Under the pieces are notes generated by a model. It made no database searches. It was not told the origin of the DNA and was given only the letters and a program-made list of their open reading frames with translations. Below, piece by piece: positions 16,089 to 23,436 of a DNA stretch of 27,036 nucleotides (its first letter is position 1; each line of letters opens with the position of its first letter). The DNA comes from RGDT01 sp964630925 (GTDB lineage: Bacteria > Planctomycetota > Planctomycetia > Gemmatales > Gemmataceae). The DNA lies in NCBI GenBank assembly GCA_964630925.1, contig CAZVZK010000142.1, positions 1 through 27,036 of the forward strand. The letters run 5' to 3'. A program made the translations under genes and the position numbers.

Positions 16089-16637
16089 TCAGGGCGGGTG
16101 CAGCCGCCTGTACAACCACGCCCGCGCCACGGCCCAGACGCGGTCGGCCTCGCGCCGCGTCAGGCCCAACGCCTCCGCCGCCTCCTGATGCGACATGCCG
16201 GAGAAGTAACGCATCTTCACCAGCCGCGCCCCGCGCTCGTCGTGCCGCTCCAGCTCCGCCAAAGCCTCGTCCAACGCCAGCAGCTCCTCGTCGGTCTGGC
16301 CGACGGCGGCGAGGGCGTCGTCCCACTCGACGCGGACGGCCCCGCCGCCGCGCTTGAGGGCGGAGCGCCGGCGGGCGCGTTCGACGAGGATGCGCCGCAT
16401 CGCCTCGGCGGCGGCGGCGAAGAAGTGTCCGCGATTGTCCCAACTCCCCTCGCCGGCGACGCGGAGGTACGCCTCGTGGACGAGGGCGGTGGGCTGGAGC
16501 GTCTGGCCGGGCTGCTCGCGGGCCAACCTGGCGGCGGCGAGGCGGCGCAGCTCGTCGTAGACCAGAGGCAACAGGAGGCCGGGGGCGCCGGGGTCGCCGC
16601 GCCCGATGGCTTCCAGGGCCTCGCCGACGGTGTCCAT
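16089..16637 (-). CDS. ECF-type RNA polymerase sigma factor (planctomycete kinase-linked type)
   Basis: 182 residues. Region 2 includes LVYDELRRLAAARLARE, LQPTALVHEAYLRV and HFFAAAAEAMRRILVERARRR. Region 4 is the helix-turn-helix LVKMRYFSGMSHQEAAEALGLTRREADRVWAVARAWLYRRL. The LQPTALVHEAYLRL-type signature marks the ECF subfamily that in planctomycetes commonly sits beside Ser/Thr kinases rather than a classic anti-sigma. That context holds here: the kinase starts 78 bp downstream. I use the ATG at 16637; the frame is open to 16697, but that would run into the divergent gene. Regulation through the kinase is inferred from context. Confidence 0.92.
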   Translation of the reverse strand: MDTVGEALEAIGRGDPGAPGLLLPLVYDELRRLAAARLAREQPGQTLQPTALVHEAYLRVAGEGSWDNRGHFFAAAAEAMRRILVERARRRSALKRGGGAVRVEWDDALAAVGQTDEELLALDEALAELERHDERGARLVKMRYFSGMSHQEAAEALGLTRREADRVWAVARAWLYRRLHPP

Positions 16638-16646
16638 GATTCGCCC

Positions 16647-16655
16647 TGCTACAAT
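16647..16655 (+). promoter_or_regulatory. Extended -10 promoter for the methyltransferase gene
   Basis: TGC followed directly by TACAAT (16650-16655): an extended -10 element 23 nt before the ATG at 16679, with no good -35. It lies in the 41-bp gap between the divergent sigma and methyltransferase genes. GGGGAGG between it and the ATG is the ribosome site. Confidence 0.5.
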
Positions 16656-16678
16656 ACGAGTTTGGGGAGGCGGCGAAG

Positions 16679-17902
16679 ATGTCTGATGGGCGGCCACTGG
16701 TGCGGATGCGGATCGAGCGGAAGAGCTGGCACCCGTGGGTGTTCCAGAAGATGGTCGACTTCCCCCCCCAGCGCGTGCCGCCGGGGTCCGTCGTCGAGAT
16801 CGAGGACGCGGCGGGGCGCTGGGTGGGGAGGGGGTTCTTCAACGCCCACTCGCGCATCGCCCTGCGCGTCATGACCGACCAGCGCGACGAGATGATCGAC
16901 GGCGAGTTCTTCAAACGCAAGATCACGCGGGCCGTGCATCTGCGCCGAGAGATGCTGCGGCTGGACGACGTGACGGACGCCTACCGCGTCGTCCACTCCG
17001 AGGGAGACGGCCTCAGCGGCCTGGTGGTGGACCGCTTCGCCGGGGCCGTCGTCCTCGAATTCTTCGCCGCCGGCATGTGGCGATTCCGCGAGGACATCCA
17101 GGCGGCCCTGTCGGAACACTACCCCGGCGCGAAGTTCCACCTGTCCGCCGACGAGCACGTCCGCAAGCAGGAGTCGTTCGAGTTCCGTCAGGGCGAGCCG
17201 CTGCCGCCCGAGACGATCACGGAGCACGGCGTCAAGTTCCGCGTGGTGCCGGGCGGCAAGCACAAGACGGGCTTCTTCGCCGACCAGCGCGACAACCGCC
17301 GCCGGGTGGCCTCCATGAGCGTCGGCAAGCGCGTGCTCGACCTGTGCTGCAATTCCGGCGGCTTCGGCGTCCACGCCAAGGTGGCCGGCGCCGACGAGGT
17401 GACGTGCCTCGACCTCGACGACACGGCGCTGGCCCTGGCCCGGCAGAACGCGGGCATCAACGGCGTCCGCATCAAGGACGTGCAGTCGGACCTGTTCCCC
17501 TGGCTGCGGGACGCCATCGGCCGCGGCCTGCGCTGGGACGTGGTCGTGCTGGACCCGGCGAAGCAGACACGCGACCGCGAGGAGATCCCGCTGGCGCTGA
17601 AGAAGTACCTCGACATGAACCGCCTGGCGCTGCAGGCCGTCGCCGACGGCGGCACCTTCGCCACGTTCTCCTGCACGGGCCTGGTGAGCGAGGCCGACTT
17701 CATCGACGCCCTCCGCCGCGCCGCCTGGCAGGCCGGCAAGCAGCTGCAGCTCATCCACGTCGGCGGGGCGGGCGGCGACCACCCGGTGATGATGCACGCC
17801 CCGGAGAGCCGCTACCTGAAGGCGGTGTTCGCGCGGGTGTTCCCGGCGATGCGTCTGGAGGCGGACCGCCGTCCGGAGCCGGAGGGCGCCCCCGGAGCGT
17901 GA
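16679..17902 (+). CDS. RlmI-like class I rRNA (cytosine) methyltransferase with PUA domain
   Basis: 407 residues. N-terminal PUA-like domain (about 1-75: SWHPWVFQKMV, PPGSVVEIEDAAGRWVGRGFFN), then RVVHSEGDGLSGLVVDRF (103-120) and the family signature KHKTGFFADQRDNR (194-207). The SAM motif I is VLDLCCNSGGFG (219-230), the acidic post-I CLDLDD, motif IV LDPAKQTRDREE (291-302) and the cysteine in FSCTGLVSEADF (330-341). The family includes RlmI, which makes m5C in 23S rRNA. The motifs CCNSGG and DPAK differ from the more usual FSYTGG and DPPK, so the exact target base is left open. GGGGAGG precedes the ATG. Confidence 0.88.
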   Translation: MSDGRPLVRMRIERKSWHPWVFQKMVDFPPQRVPPGSVVEIEDAAGRWVGRGFFNAHSRIALRVMTDQRDEMIDGEFFKRKITRAVHLRREMLRLDDVTDAYRVVHSEGDGLSGLVVDRFAGAVVLEFFAAGMWRFREDIQAALSEHYPGAKFHLSADEHVRKQESFEFRQGEPLPPETITEHGVKFRVVPGGKHKTGFFADQRDNRRRVASMSVGKRVLDLCCNSGGFGVHAKVAGADEVTCLDLDDTALALARQNAGINGVRIKDVQSDLFPWLRDAIGRGLRWDVVVLDPAKQTRDREEIPLALKKYLDMNRLALQAVADGGTFATFSCTGLVSEADFIDALRRAAWQAGKQLQLIHVGGAGGDHPVMMHAPESRYLKAVFARVFPAMRLEADRRPEPEGAPGA

Positions 17903-17936
17903 GCATCCGGCCGCTGGCCGGCGGGGTGCTCACGCT
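17896..17936. terminator. Bidirectional terminator hairpin between convergent genes
   Basis: AGCGTGAGCA (17896-17905) pairs perfectly with TGCTCACGCT (17927-17936). An inner CCGGCC/GGCCGG stem (17907-17912 / 17916-17921) closes over a GCT loop. It overlaps the stop codons of both convergent genes. No T-run on either side, but position and symmetry fit a shared transcription stop. Confidence 0.65.
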
Positions 17937-18985
17937 CACTTCGGCGCGTAAGGCGACAGCTTCGGCCTGAGCCACTCGATCACGCCCGGCAGCATCTTCA
18001 GCGCCGTCGCCGGGTTGTGGCGCCCGTTGGGGTCGTACCCCACCGTGACGTCGATGCCCTTCTGCTTCGCCCGGTACAGGAAGCTCTCGGCCTGGGCGTC
18101 GAGGTTGAACTCGTCGTGCCGCGCGTAGCCGACGTAGAAGTTGAACTGACCCGGCTTCACGTCCAGCGTGTCGAGCAGCTCGATGGGGTTGTTCGCCGAC
18201 AGCTCGCGGAGGATGTGGGCGTTGTCGCGGCCGTAGAGCGGGTAGACGAACCGGCCCTGCGGGATGGTGATGACGCCGTAGAACCGCCCGATCACCTCGA
18301 AGCGGCGGGACCAGTCGGTGCGCCATCCCCAGCAGCACGGGTCGAACGGGTCCATGTAGCGGCCGCGGCACGACTCCCAGCGGACGTTGAGCGGCGACAG
18401 GACGGCGACGGCGTTCTTGAACAGGTCGGGCCGGCGCATGGTGTTGACGAAGGCCGGGGCGCCTCCCATCGAGACGCCGGCGAGCACGCGTGCCTCCGGC
18501 TCCGGGCGGATGGGGTAGTTCTTCAGGAGGAACGGCAGCACGTCGCCGATGAGGAAGTCGCCGAAGCGGCCCTTGTTGTTGTTGGTGAAGAATGTCCCGT
18601 AGGTGATCAGGCAGTCCAGCCCCTTGAGGCTGCCGTCGGGGGCGGCGATGACCATCGGGGGCAGGTCGCCCCGCGCGATGGCCCGGTCGATGGGGAGGAC
18701 GACGTGGTCGATGAGCGCCGACTCGTCCTGGTTGAAGCCGTGCAGCAACACCATCAGCGGGTACTTCTTGCACGGGTCGAAGTTCGGGGGGACGTAGACG
18801 TAGAGGTCGCGCTTCTCGTCGAGGGCGGCGGACCAGATGCGGTTGTCCCTGCCGTGGTTGCGCGTGTGGTCGATGACGCGGCCACACAGCTGGCGGTTGA
18901 CGCGCTCCAGCTTGAGTGGGCGCGGCAGGACGTGGGCGCAGGCGGGGCAGGGCAGGAGCAGGACGATCAGCCATCCGTGGCGCAT
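17936..18985 (-). CDS. Exported alpha/beta-hydrolase, esterase-D-like
   Basis: 349 residues. The hydrophobic N-terminus (MRHGWLIVLLLPCPACA) is an export signal, possibly a lipoprotein signal since two Cys lie at its end. The esterase (PF00756-like) fold is shown by RDLYVYVPPNFDPCKKYPLMVLLHGFN (59-85, oxyanion region LHGF), PPMVIAAPDG (109-118), the nucleophile elbow GVSMGG (170-175, S172) and a C-terminal NGRHNPATAL whose H323 is the likely catalytic His; the acid is probably in YARHDEFN. Several extra Cys (CRGRY, DPCCWGW) suggest disulfides. Substrate unknown. ATG at 18985 follows GAGGTAG. Confidence 0.85.
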   Translation of the reverse strand: MRHGWLIVLLLPCPACAHVLPRPLKLERVNRQLCGRVIDHTRNHGRDNRIWSAALDEKRDLYVYVPPNFDPCKKYPLMVLLHGFNQDESALIDHVVLPIDRAIARGDLPPMVIAAPDGSLKGLDCLITYGTFFTNNNKGRFGDFLIGDVLPFLLKNYPIRPEPEARVLAGVSMGGAPAFVNTMRRPDLFKNAVAVLSPLNVRWESCRGRYMDPFDPCCWGWRTDWSRRFEVIGRFYGVITIPQGRFVYPLYGRDNAHILRELSANNPIELLDTLDVKPGQFNFYVGYARHDEFNLDAQAESFLYRAKQKGIDVTVGYDPNGRHNPATALKMLPGVIEWLRPKLSPYAPK

Positions 18986-19279
18986 GGGACTACCTCACCC
19001 CTGGCCCCCTCCCCGAAGCGGAGAGGGGGGATCGTCAGATCATCGACTCAGCGGAGGGGAGGAGTACGCCTCCCCCGTCGGGCCATCACCTCGATCACGG
19101 TCACCGGAGACGCTCGCACCCCATCACCACAGATGGCTTCACTCTTGTGACCCCCCTCTCCGCAATCGCCCCCAGCTCGAAGCGGGGGTCTGGGGGCGTC
19201 TCGCCCCCGGCTCGAAGCGCGGGTCTGGGGGCGTCTCGCCCCCGGCTCGAAGCGGGGGTCTGGGGGTGAGGCGGCCCAA
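18986..19279. other. Repeat-rich non-coding gap
   Basis: 294 bp with no supportable gene. It opens with a CTCACCCCTGGCCCCCTCC run and the palindrome-like CCCCGAAGCGGAGAGGGG. GCGGAGAGGGGGG (19019-19031) has its exact reverse complement at 19151-19163. A 35-bp tandem repeat follows (listed separately). These are typical degenerate intergenic repeats; no promoter stands out. Confidence 0.6.
19175..19266. repeat. 35-bp tandem repeat, about 2.6 copies
   Basis: Copies at 19175-19209, 19210-19244 and a partial at 19245-19266. They are nearly identical (one visible base change, GCGCGGG for GCGGGGG) and contiguous, without spacers. Each unit contains GCTCGAAGCGGGGGTC and CGTCTCGCCCCCG, so the transcript can fold into alternative GC-rich hairpins (CCCCCG with CGGGGG). 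Located just downstream of the hypothetical gene's stop at 19280. Confidence 0.85.
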
Positions 19280-19723
19280 TCAGGGAGGCCCGTGGCCGGT
19301 GATCTCCATGCCGAAGCCGTCGAGGTCGACGTCCTCGACCTTCTCGGGCTCGCCGGGGGCGGCGCGTTCGAGGCCGACGCGGAGGAAGCACCAGACGCTG
19401 GCGGGCTCGCCGTTGTGGTCGTAGCCGTTCTCGTCGAGGTCGCCCTCGAGCACCCAGCGCCAGACGCGGCGTTCGCTGCCGGCCTCGGCCTCCTCCTGCC
19501 AGCCCTTCAACACACGCGAGACGGCCTGGAGGGCCAGCTTGCTGATGCGTGGGTCGGTGACGGCGACGCGCTTCTCGTCGGGCGCGGGCTCGGCCTCGGC
19601 GCGCGGCAGCGCCTCGAGGGCGCGGAAGACGCGGTTCTCCAGGTCGGAGCAGCGCCAGGGCGACCACAGGTGGAAGACGACACGCGGCGTCTCGAAGACC
19701 AGGCCGTTCAGCTCGAAGCGCAT
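19280..19723 (-). CDS. Hypothetical protein, 147 aa
   Basis: Not recognised. 147 residues from MRFELNGLVFETPRVVFHLW, no signal peptide or TM. The body is acidic and Trp-rich (RVWRWVLEGDLDENGYDHNGEPASVWCFLRVGLER) and ends DLDGFGMEITGHGPP. The DLDENGYDHNGE stretch is rich in Asp/Asn/Gly and could bind a metal, but that is a guess. An alternative ATG lies at 19741 (MKGAEA...); I prefer 19723 because AAGGGGG precedes it. The coding bias (G/C third positions) and the lack of a better frame on the other strand support a real gene. Downstream of the UPF0104 gene on the same strand. Confidence 0.65.
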   Translation of the reverse strand: MRFELNGLVFETPRVVFHLWSPWRCSDLENRVFRALEALPRAEAEPAPDEKRVAVTDPRISKLALQAVSRVLKGWQEEAEAGSERRVWRWVLEGDLDENGYDHNGEPASVWCFLRVGLERAAPGEPEKVEDVDLDGFGMEITGHGPP

Positions 19724-19745
19724 GGCCTCGGCCCCCTTCATCGTG

Positions 19746-19770
19746 GTGGGGGCTTCGCCTTCGCCCCCAC
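19746..19770. terminator. GC hairpin downstream of the UPF0104 gene
   Basis: GTGGGGGC (19746-19753), a 9-nt loop, GCCCCCAC (19763-19770). Lies between the UPF0104 stop (19851) and the hypothetical gene start. Stem without T-run; may be a terminator or one of the GGGGGCTTCGCC-type dispersed palindromes. Confidence 0.4.
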
Positions 19771-19850
19771 GCCCCCGAGGGATGGATACCGCCATCCATC
19801 CTATCGGCCGGGGCCGCCGGAAGACATGGAGGGGAGCGCGTCTCGTGGCC

Positions 19851-21032
19851 TCAGCCGGCCAGAGCCCGTGCCGGATGCGCCGGGCTTGCCGGCTGTTCCG
19901 GCGGCGTGGCGGGGTCCTCGGCGGGGAGCGACGGGGCGGCCCACAGGTACACGAGGTAGCCGGCCAGGCCGACGGCCCAGGAGAACACCCGCTGGATGAG
20001 CGACGCGAGGACGCCGTTGGCCTCCGGGGCGGCGAAGAGCATGTAAAGGCCGGCGAAGCCCCACTCGCCGCCGCCGGCGCCGCCGGGGGTGGGGATGAGG
20101 GCCTGCATGACCAGGCCCATCGGCACCAGGAGGAAGTGCTGGGCCAGCGACGGCAGGGCGCCGAGGTCGACGGACCACAGGGCGCGGATGCCGAGGTAGA
20201 AGGCCAGGACGAAGCCGACCTGGCCGACCCAGGAGAGTGCCAACACGCAGGCGACGGTGGCCGGCTTCTTGCGGTAGATCCAGGCGGAGCGCCACAGCTC
20301 GGCGAGGGCCTTGCCGACGGCGGGCAGCCACTCCAGGCGGCCGGCGAAGCGCTCGGCCCGCGACTCGGGGAGGAAGCCGACGGACAGCCAGATGAGGCCG
20401 GTGACGCCGGCGATGGTGAGGGCGATGGTGACGATGGTGACGGCTGTGCCGCCGGTGAGCCAGCCGAGGAGCCAGCAGGAGCCGCCGAGGAGGGCGACGA
20501 ACCAGACGAGGGCCCACAGGGCGATGGCGCGGTCCATGATGACGGTGGCGACGGAGGCGGCGCGGCGCGACTGGCCGCGGGCGAGGACGGCGGCCTTGAT
20601 GATATCGCCCCCGACGGAGCCGGGTAGGAAGGTGTTGAAGAAGATGCCGACGAGGCCGTAGCGGATGGCGTCGCGGAAGGAGACGTGCAGGTCGAGGGCC
20701 CGCACCAGGATGTACCAGCGGATGAGGGTGAGGAAGAGGGCGCCGACGTAGACGGCGAAGGCGGCGGCGAGCAGGCCGACGCGGACCGGCTCGCCGCGGA
20801 CGGCGTGGCGGTCCCAGACCTGGCTGAGGCCCTGGGCCTGGGCACGCCCGGGGACCGCGGCGGCCGCGGCGGAGAAGGCCCCGCCGGGGGTGGACAGGCC
20901 GACGGTGCTGGCGGCGAGGGCGGCGACGGCGCGCTGGGGGGGCGGGGGCGCCCAGTTGGAGCGAATCACCCAGACGAGCAGGCCCGCGGCGAGGAGGTAC
21001 TTGCCCAGGTCGAGGAGGAGGCGCTTGTTCAC
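19851..21032 (-). CDS. LPG synthase-type integral membrane protein (UPF0104 / PF03706)
   Basis: 393 residues with about eight hydrophobic segments. Family signatures: FFNTFLPGSVGGDIIKAAVLARG (131-153), VIMDRAIALWAL (164-175), and the late-loop PTPGGAGGGEWGFAGLY (314-330). It lacks the soluble aminoacyltransferase domain of MprF, so it is the membrane-only type; such proteins are thought to act in lipid or glycolipid flipping. An Ala/Gly-rich loop (about 28-80) after TM1 is unusually long. I choose the GTG at 21032, where VNKRLLLDLGKYLLAAGLLVWVI begins. The frame stays open far upstream, but that part is antisense to the next gene. Ribosome site weak. Confidence 0.87.
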   Translation of the reverse strand: MNKRLLLDLGKYLLAAGLLVWVIRSNWAPPPPQRAVAALAASTVGLSTPGGAFSAAAAAVPGRAQAQGLSQVWDRHAVRGEPVRVGLLAAAFAVYVGALFLTLIRWYILVRALDLHVSFRDAIRYGLVGIFFNTFLPGSVGGDIIKAAVLARGQSRRAASVATVIMDRAIALWALVWFVALLGGSCWLLGWLTGGTAVTIVTIALTIAGVTGLIWLSVGFLPESRAERFAGRLEWLPAVGKALAELWRSAWIYRKKPATVACVLALSWVGQVGFVLAFYLGIRALWSVDLGALPSLAQHFLLVPMGLVMQALIPTPGGAGGGEWGFAGLYMLFAAPEANGVLASLIQRVFSWAVGLAGYLVYLWAAPSLPAEDPATPPEQPASPAHPARALAG

Positions 21033-21140
21033 CGTGACACCCGTGGGGAAACGGACCCGTCCCGGCAAGTGTAGGCCACGGGACGCGGCGCGGCTTACCC
21101 GAAGGCCCGATGTCGTGTCCAGAGGGATCTCGCCGGGCCC

Positions 21141-21170
21141 TCGACAAATCCACACGCGGGGGCGTATACT
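21141..21170 (+). promoter_or_regulatory. Sigma-70-like promoter of the LarA-like gene
   Basis: TCGACA (21141-21146), 18-nt spacer, TATACT (21165-21170); transcription would start near 21177, about 36 nt before the ATG at 21213. This excludes the in-frame GTG at 21174 as the start. Confidence 0.6.
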
Positions 21171-21212
21171 GCCGTGCGGAGAATGGCCCCCCCCCGGCCC
21201 GGAAGACCGTCC

Positions 21213-22271
21213 ATGCAGGCACGCATCCGCTACGCACGCGCGGAGATCGCCGTCGAGATCGAGCCGGACCAGCGGTTCCGGCACTATCGTGGCCCGGCCC
21301 CCGTCGAGGACATCGGCGCCGCGGTCAGGCTGGCGCTCGATACGCCGTTCTCGTTCCCGCCGCTGGCGCGGTGCCTCGCCCCCGGCGACCGCGTCGCCGT
21401 CGTCGTCGACGGATCCCTCGCCGGCCTCGGGGAGATCCTGGGGCCGATCCTCGAGCGGCTGGAGGACTTCACCCTCGTGAGCGCCACGCCGGGGCCACAC
21501 GGCTGGGCGGGCGGGCGGGCCGTGGAGGAGCATGACCCACAGAAGGTGGCGTACCTCGCCAGCACGGGGGGCGGGCGGCGCGTCTACATGAACCGGACGG
21601 TGGTGGAGGCCGATCAGGTCATCGTCGTCTCGGCGCGGCGCTTCGAGGGCGGCGGGGTCGGCGGGGCGGAGGCGGCCCTCTACCCGGCGCTGGGCGACGG
21701 GGAGGCGGCCGGGGCGGGTGCCGAGGAGTCGCGGGAGGCCGCCCACCTGCTGGGGCTGCCGTTCCACGTGCAGATCATCGAGGCGGCCGGGGGCGGGGTG
21801 GCGCGTGTGGTGGCCGGGGCCGCCGACGCCGCCCGCGAGGCGGAGCGCCTGTTGGCGGAGTCGTGGCGTCTGGTGCTGCCGCGCCGCGCCGACACCGTCG
21901 TCGCGACGCTGACCGGCGAGCCGGGCTTCGCGGAGATGGCGCGGGCGGCGGCGGCCGCGGCGGAGGTGATCCAGGCCGGCGGGCGGATCGTGCTGCTGGC
22001 CGGCGGGGCGGCGGCGCCGGGGCCGGAGTTCGACAGGCTGCGCGGCGCCGACTCGCCGGACGTCGCGGGCCTGGAGGGCGCGGCCCGGGCGTGGGCGCGG
22101 GCGGCGGCGCATGCGAAACTGAGCGTGCTGTCCGGCCACGACGACGCGACGTTGGAGGGGCTGTTCGCCGCCCGGATCGGCACCGCCGAGCAGGTGCAGC
22201 GTCTGGTCGCCCGCAGCGGCGACTGCGCCGTGATCGAGGACGCCGGCCACTTCCTGGCCGTCGTCGAATGA
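21213..22271 (+). CDS. LarA/DUF2088-family protein, probably catalytically altered
   Basis: 352 residues, shorter than typical nickel-dependent lactate racemase (about 420). The family fold shows in LALDTPFSFPPLARCLAPGDRVAVVVDG (N-terminal domain), KVAYLASTGGGRRVYMNRTVVEADQVIVVSA, and a C-terminal GGRIVLLAGGAAAPGPEF. The key motifs are degenerate: where LarA has DDxTRP this protein has VDGSLAG, and the PH...GFSGG segment reads RRFEGGGVGGAEAALYP, losing the His. Racemase activity is therefore doubtful; a binding or related role is open. ATG at 21213 follows GGAAGA. The transglutaminase gene begins 19 nt downstream, so they form an operon. Confidence 0.75.
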   Translation: MQARIRYARAEIAVEIEPDQRFRHYRGPAPVEDIGAAVRLALDTPFSFPPLARCLAPGDRVAVVVDGSLAGLGEILGPILERLEDFTLVSATPGPHGWAGGRAVEEHDPQKVAYLASTGGGRRVYMNRTVVEADQVIVVSARRFEGGGVGGAEAALYPALGDGEAAGAGAEESREAAHLLGLPFHVQIIEAAGGGVARVVAGAADAAREAERLLAESWRLVLPRRADTVVATLTGEPGFAEMARAAAAAAEVIQAGGRIVLLAGGAAAPGPEFDRLRGADSPDVAGLEGAARAWARAAAHAKLSVLSGHDDATLEGLFAARIGTAEQVQRLVARSGDCAVIEDAGHFLAVVE

Positions 22272-22290
22272 CCCCACCGGAGAGGAGCCC

Positions 22291-23325
22291 ATGCGCCCCG
22301 TGTTGCTGTTGTGCCTGATCGCCGCGCCGGCCCTGGCGCAGACCCGGGCGATGGTGCTGGAGACGAGGGACGTGAAGCGCGTCGCCGGGACCGTGACCTA
22401 CACGGTCACCGCGCCGAACCTGAAGGCGGCGGAGTGGGTGGTGTTCGCCGCGTCCGCGCCGGAATTGCCCGGTCAGACGCGCGTCAAGTCCACGCTCGGG
22501 CCGATGGGTGCGTCGGCGAAGGAATTGAGCCCCCTGGCCCGCCCGGTCCTGGTGGGGCGCGTGCCCGGGGCCGGGGGGCGGCAGACGGAGGTGAAGATCG
22601 AGGTGGCCTACGAGGCGACGCTGCGTTCGCGGCGTCTGCGCCCCCTGGCGGAGGGCGAGAAGGCCCCCGCCGTCACGGCCCTGACGGCGGCGGCGAGGGC
22701 GGCGGCCCTGGGCAGCCTGGGGGAGCTGGACCACGCGGATGAGGGGTTCAGGAAGTGGCTGAAGGACAAGGGCTTCCTGCGGAAGAAGGGCGAGGGTGAC
22801 CTCGACCTGGGGCGGCGTGTGTTCCTGGCGCTGCGCTCGGGGTCGAGCTACGAGTACAAGGCGGGGATGGACCGGAAGGCGTCGGCGGTGTGCAAGACGC
22901 TGAAGTCGGACTGCGGCGGGCTGGCGGCGGTGTTCGTGGCGGCGATGCGGGCGAACAAGGTGCCGGCGCGTTCGCTGTATGGTCGGTGGGCGATGTCGGC
23001 GAAGCCGGAGGAGAAGATCGGCGGGGTGGCGTACTTCCAGTGGCACGTGAAGGCGGAATTCTTCGCGGAGAAGGTGGGGTGGGTGCCCGTGGACGTGTCG
23101 AGCGGGGTGCTGCACGACAAGACGCCGGCGGGCCTGCGCTACTTCGGGAATGATGACGGCGACTTCATCACCTTCCATGTCGATCCGGACCTGAAGGTGA
23201 ACACGTTCCACTTCGGGGCGCAGGCCGTGGGCAACCTGCAGACGCCGGCGTACTGGGTCAGCGGCGGGGGCACGTTGAAGGGGATGACGACGAAGGAGGG
23301 GTGGGTGGTGCGGCCGGTGAAGTGA
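22291..23325 (+). CDS. Exported transglutaminase-like protein
   Basis: 344 residues. Signal peptide MRPVLLLCLIAAPALA, cleavage before Q17. An N-terminal beta-rich region (about 20-115) precedes the transglutaminase-like core (PF01841): KSDCGGLAAVFVAAMRANKVPARSLYG with catalytic C208, then YFQWHVKAEFF with H252 and GWVPVDVSSG with D268, the complete Cys-His-Asp triad. Such domains act as cysteine proteases or cross-linking enzymes on cell-surface proteins or peptides; the substrate is unknown. Strong ribosome site GGAGAGGAG before the ATG at 22291. Second gene of the LarA-like operon. Confidence 0.9.
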   Translation: MRPVLLLCLIAAPALAQTRAMVLETRDVKRVAGTVTYTVTAPNLKAAEWVVFAASAPELPGQTRVKSTLGPMGASAKELSPLARPVLVGRVPGAGGRQTEVKIEVAYEATLRSRRLRPLAEGEKAPAVTALTAAARAAALGSLGELDHADEGFRKWLKDKGFLRKKGEGDLDLGRRVFLALRSGSSYEYKAGMDRKASAVCKTLKSDCGGLAAVFVAAMRANKVPARSLYGRWAMSAKPEEKIGGVAYFQWHVKAEFFAEKVGWVPVDVSSGVLHDKTPAGLRYFGNDDGDFITFHVDPDLKVNTFHFGAQAVGNLQTPAYWVSGGGTLKGMTTKEGWVVRPVK

Positions 23326-23337
23326 GCGGCGTTTTTT
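23313..23337 (+). terminator. Weak hairpin plus T6 after the transglutaminase gene
   Basis: GCCG (23313-23316) pairs with CGGC (23327-23330) and is followed by TTTTTT (23332-23337). A T6 run is rare in this GC-rich window. The stem is only 4 bp, so the call is tentative. Confidence 0.3.
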
Positions 23338-23352
23338 CAAGGCCGATTCCCG

Positions 23353-23381
23353 TTGACAGCCCGGTGTCGCACGCCTAGGCT
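23353..23381 (+). promoter_or_regulatory. Near-consensus sigma-70 promoter of the BON gene
   Basis: TTGACA (23353-23358), exactly 17 nt, TAGGCT (23376-23381). The -35 is perfect. The start of transcription would fall near 23388, giving a leader of about 49 nt. This is the best promoter match in the window. Confidence 0.75.
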
Positions 23382-23436
23382 GGCGGGTATCAGGCCCGAT
23401 TCCATGCCGGAACAGTCCGCCCCACGGGAGGGACCG

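Noticed and set aside
12882..16874. A 1330-codon open frame on the plus strand
   Set aside because: Antisense to the kinase and sigma genes, whose motifs are unmistakable; no family features in the translation.
19175..19266. Possible CRISPR array
   Set aside because: The repeats are contiguous with no spacers, and no cas gene is nearby.
19724..20845. Ser/Pro/Arg-rich extension of the hypothetical gene at 19280
   Set aside because: It runs through the UPF0104 coding region in another frame; the composition is typical of a shadow frame.
21033..22292. N-terminal extension of the UPF0104 frame (to over 800 codons)
   Set aside because: The extension is antisense to the LarA-like gene and its promoter; the membrane protein begins cleanly at the GTG at 21032.
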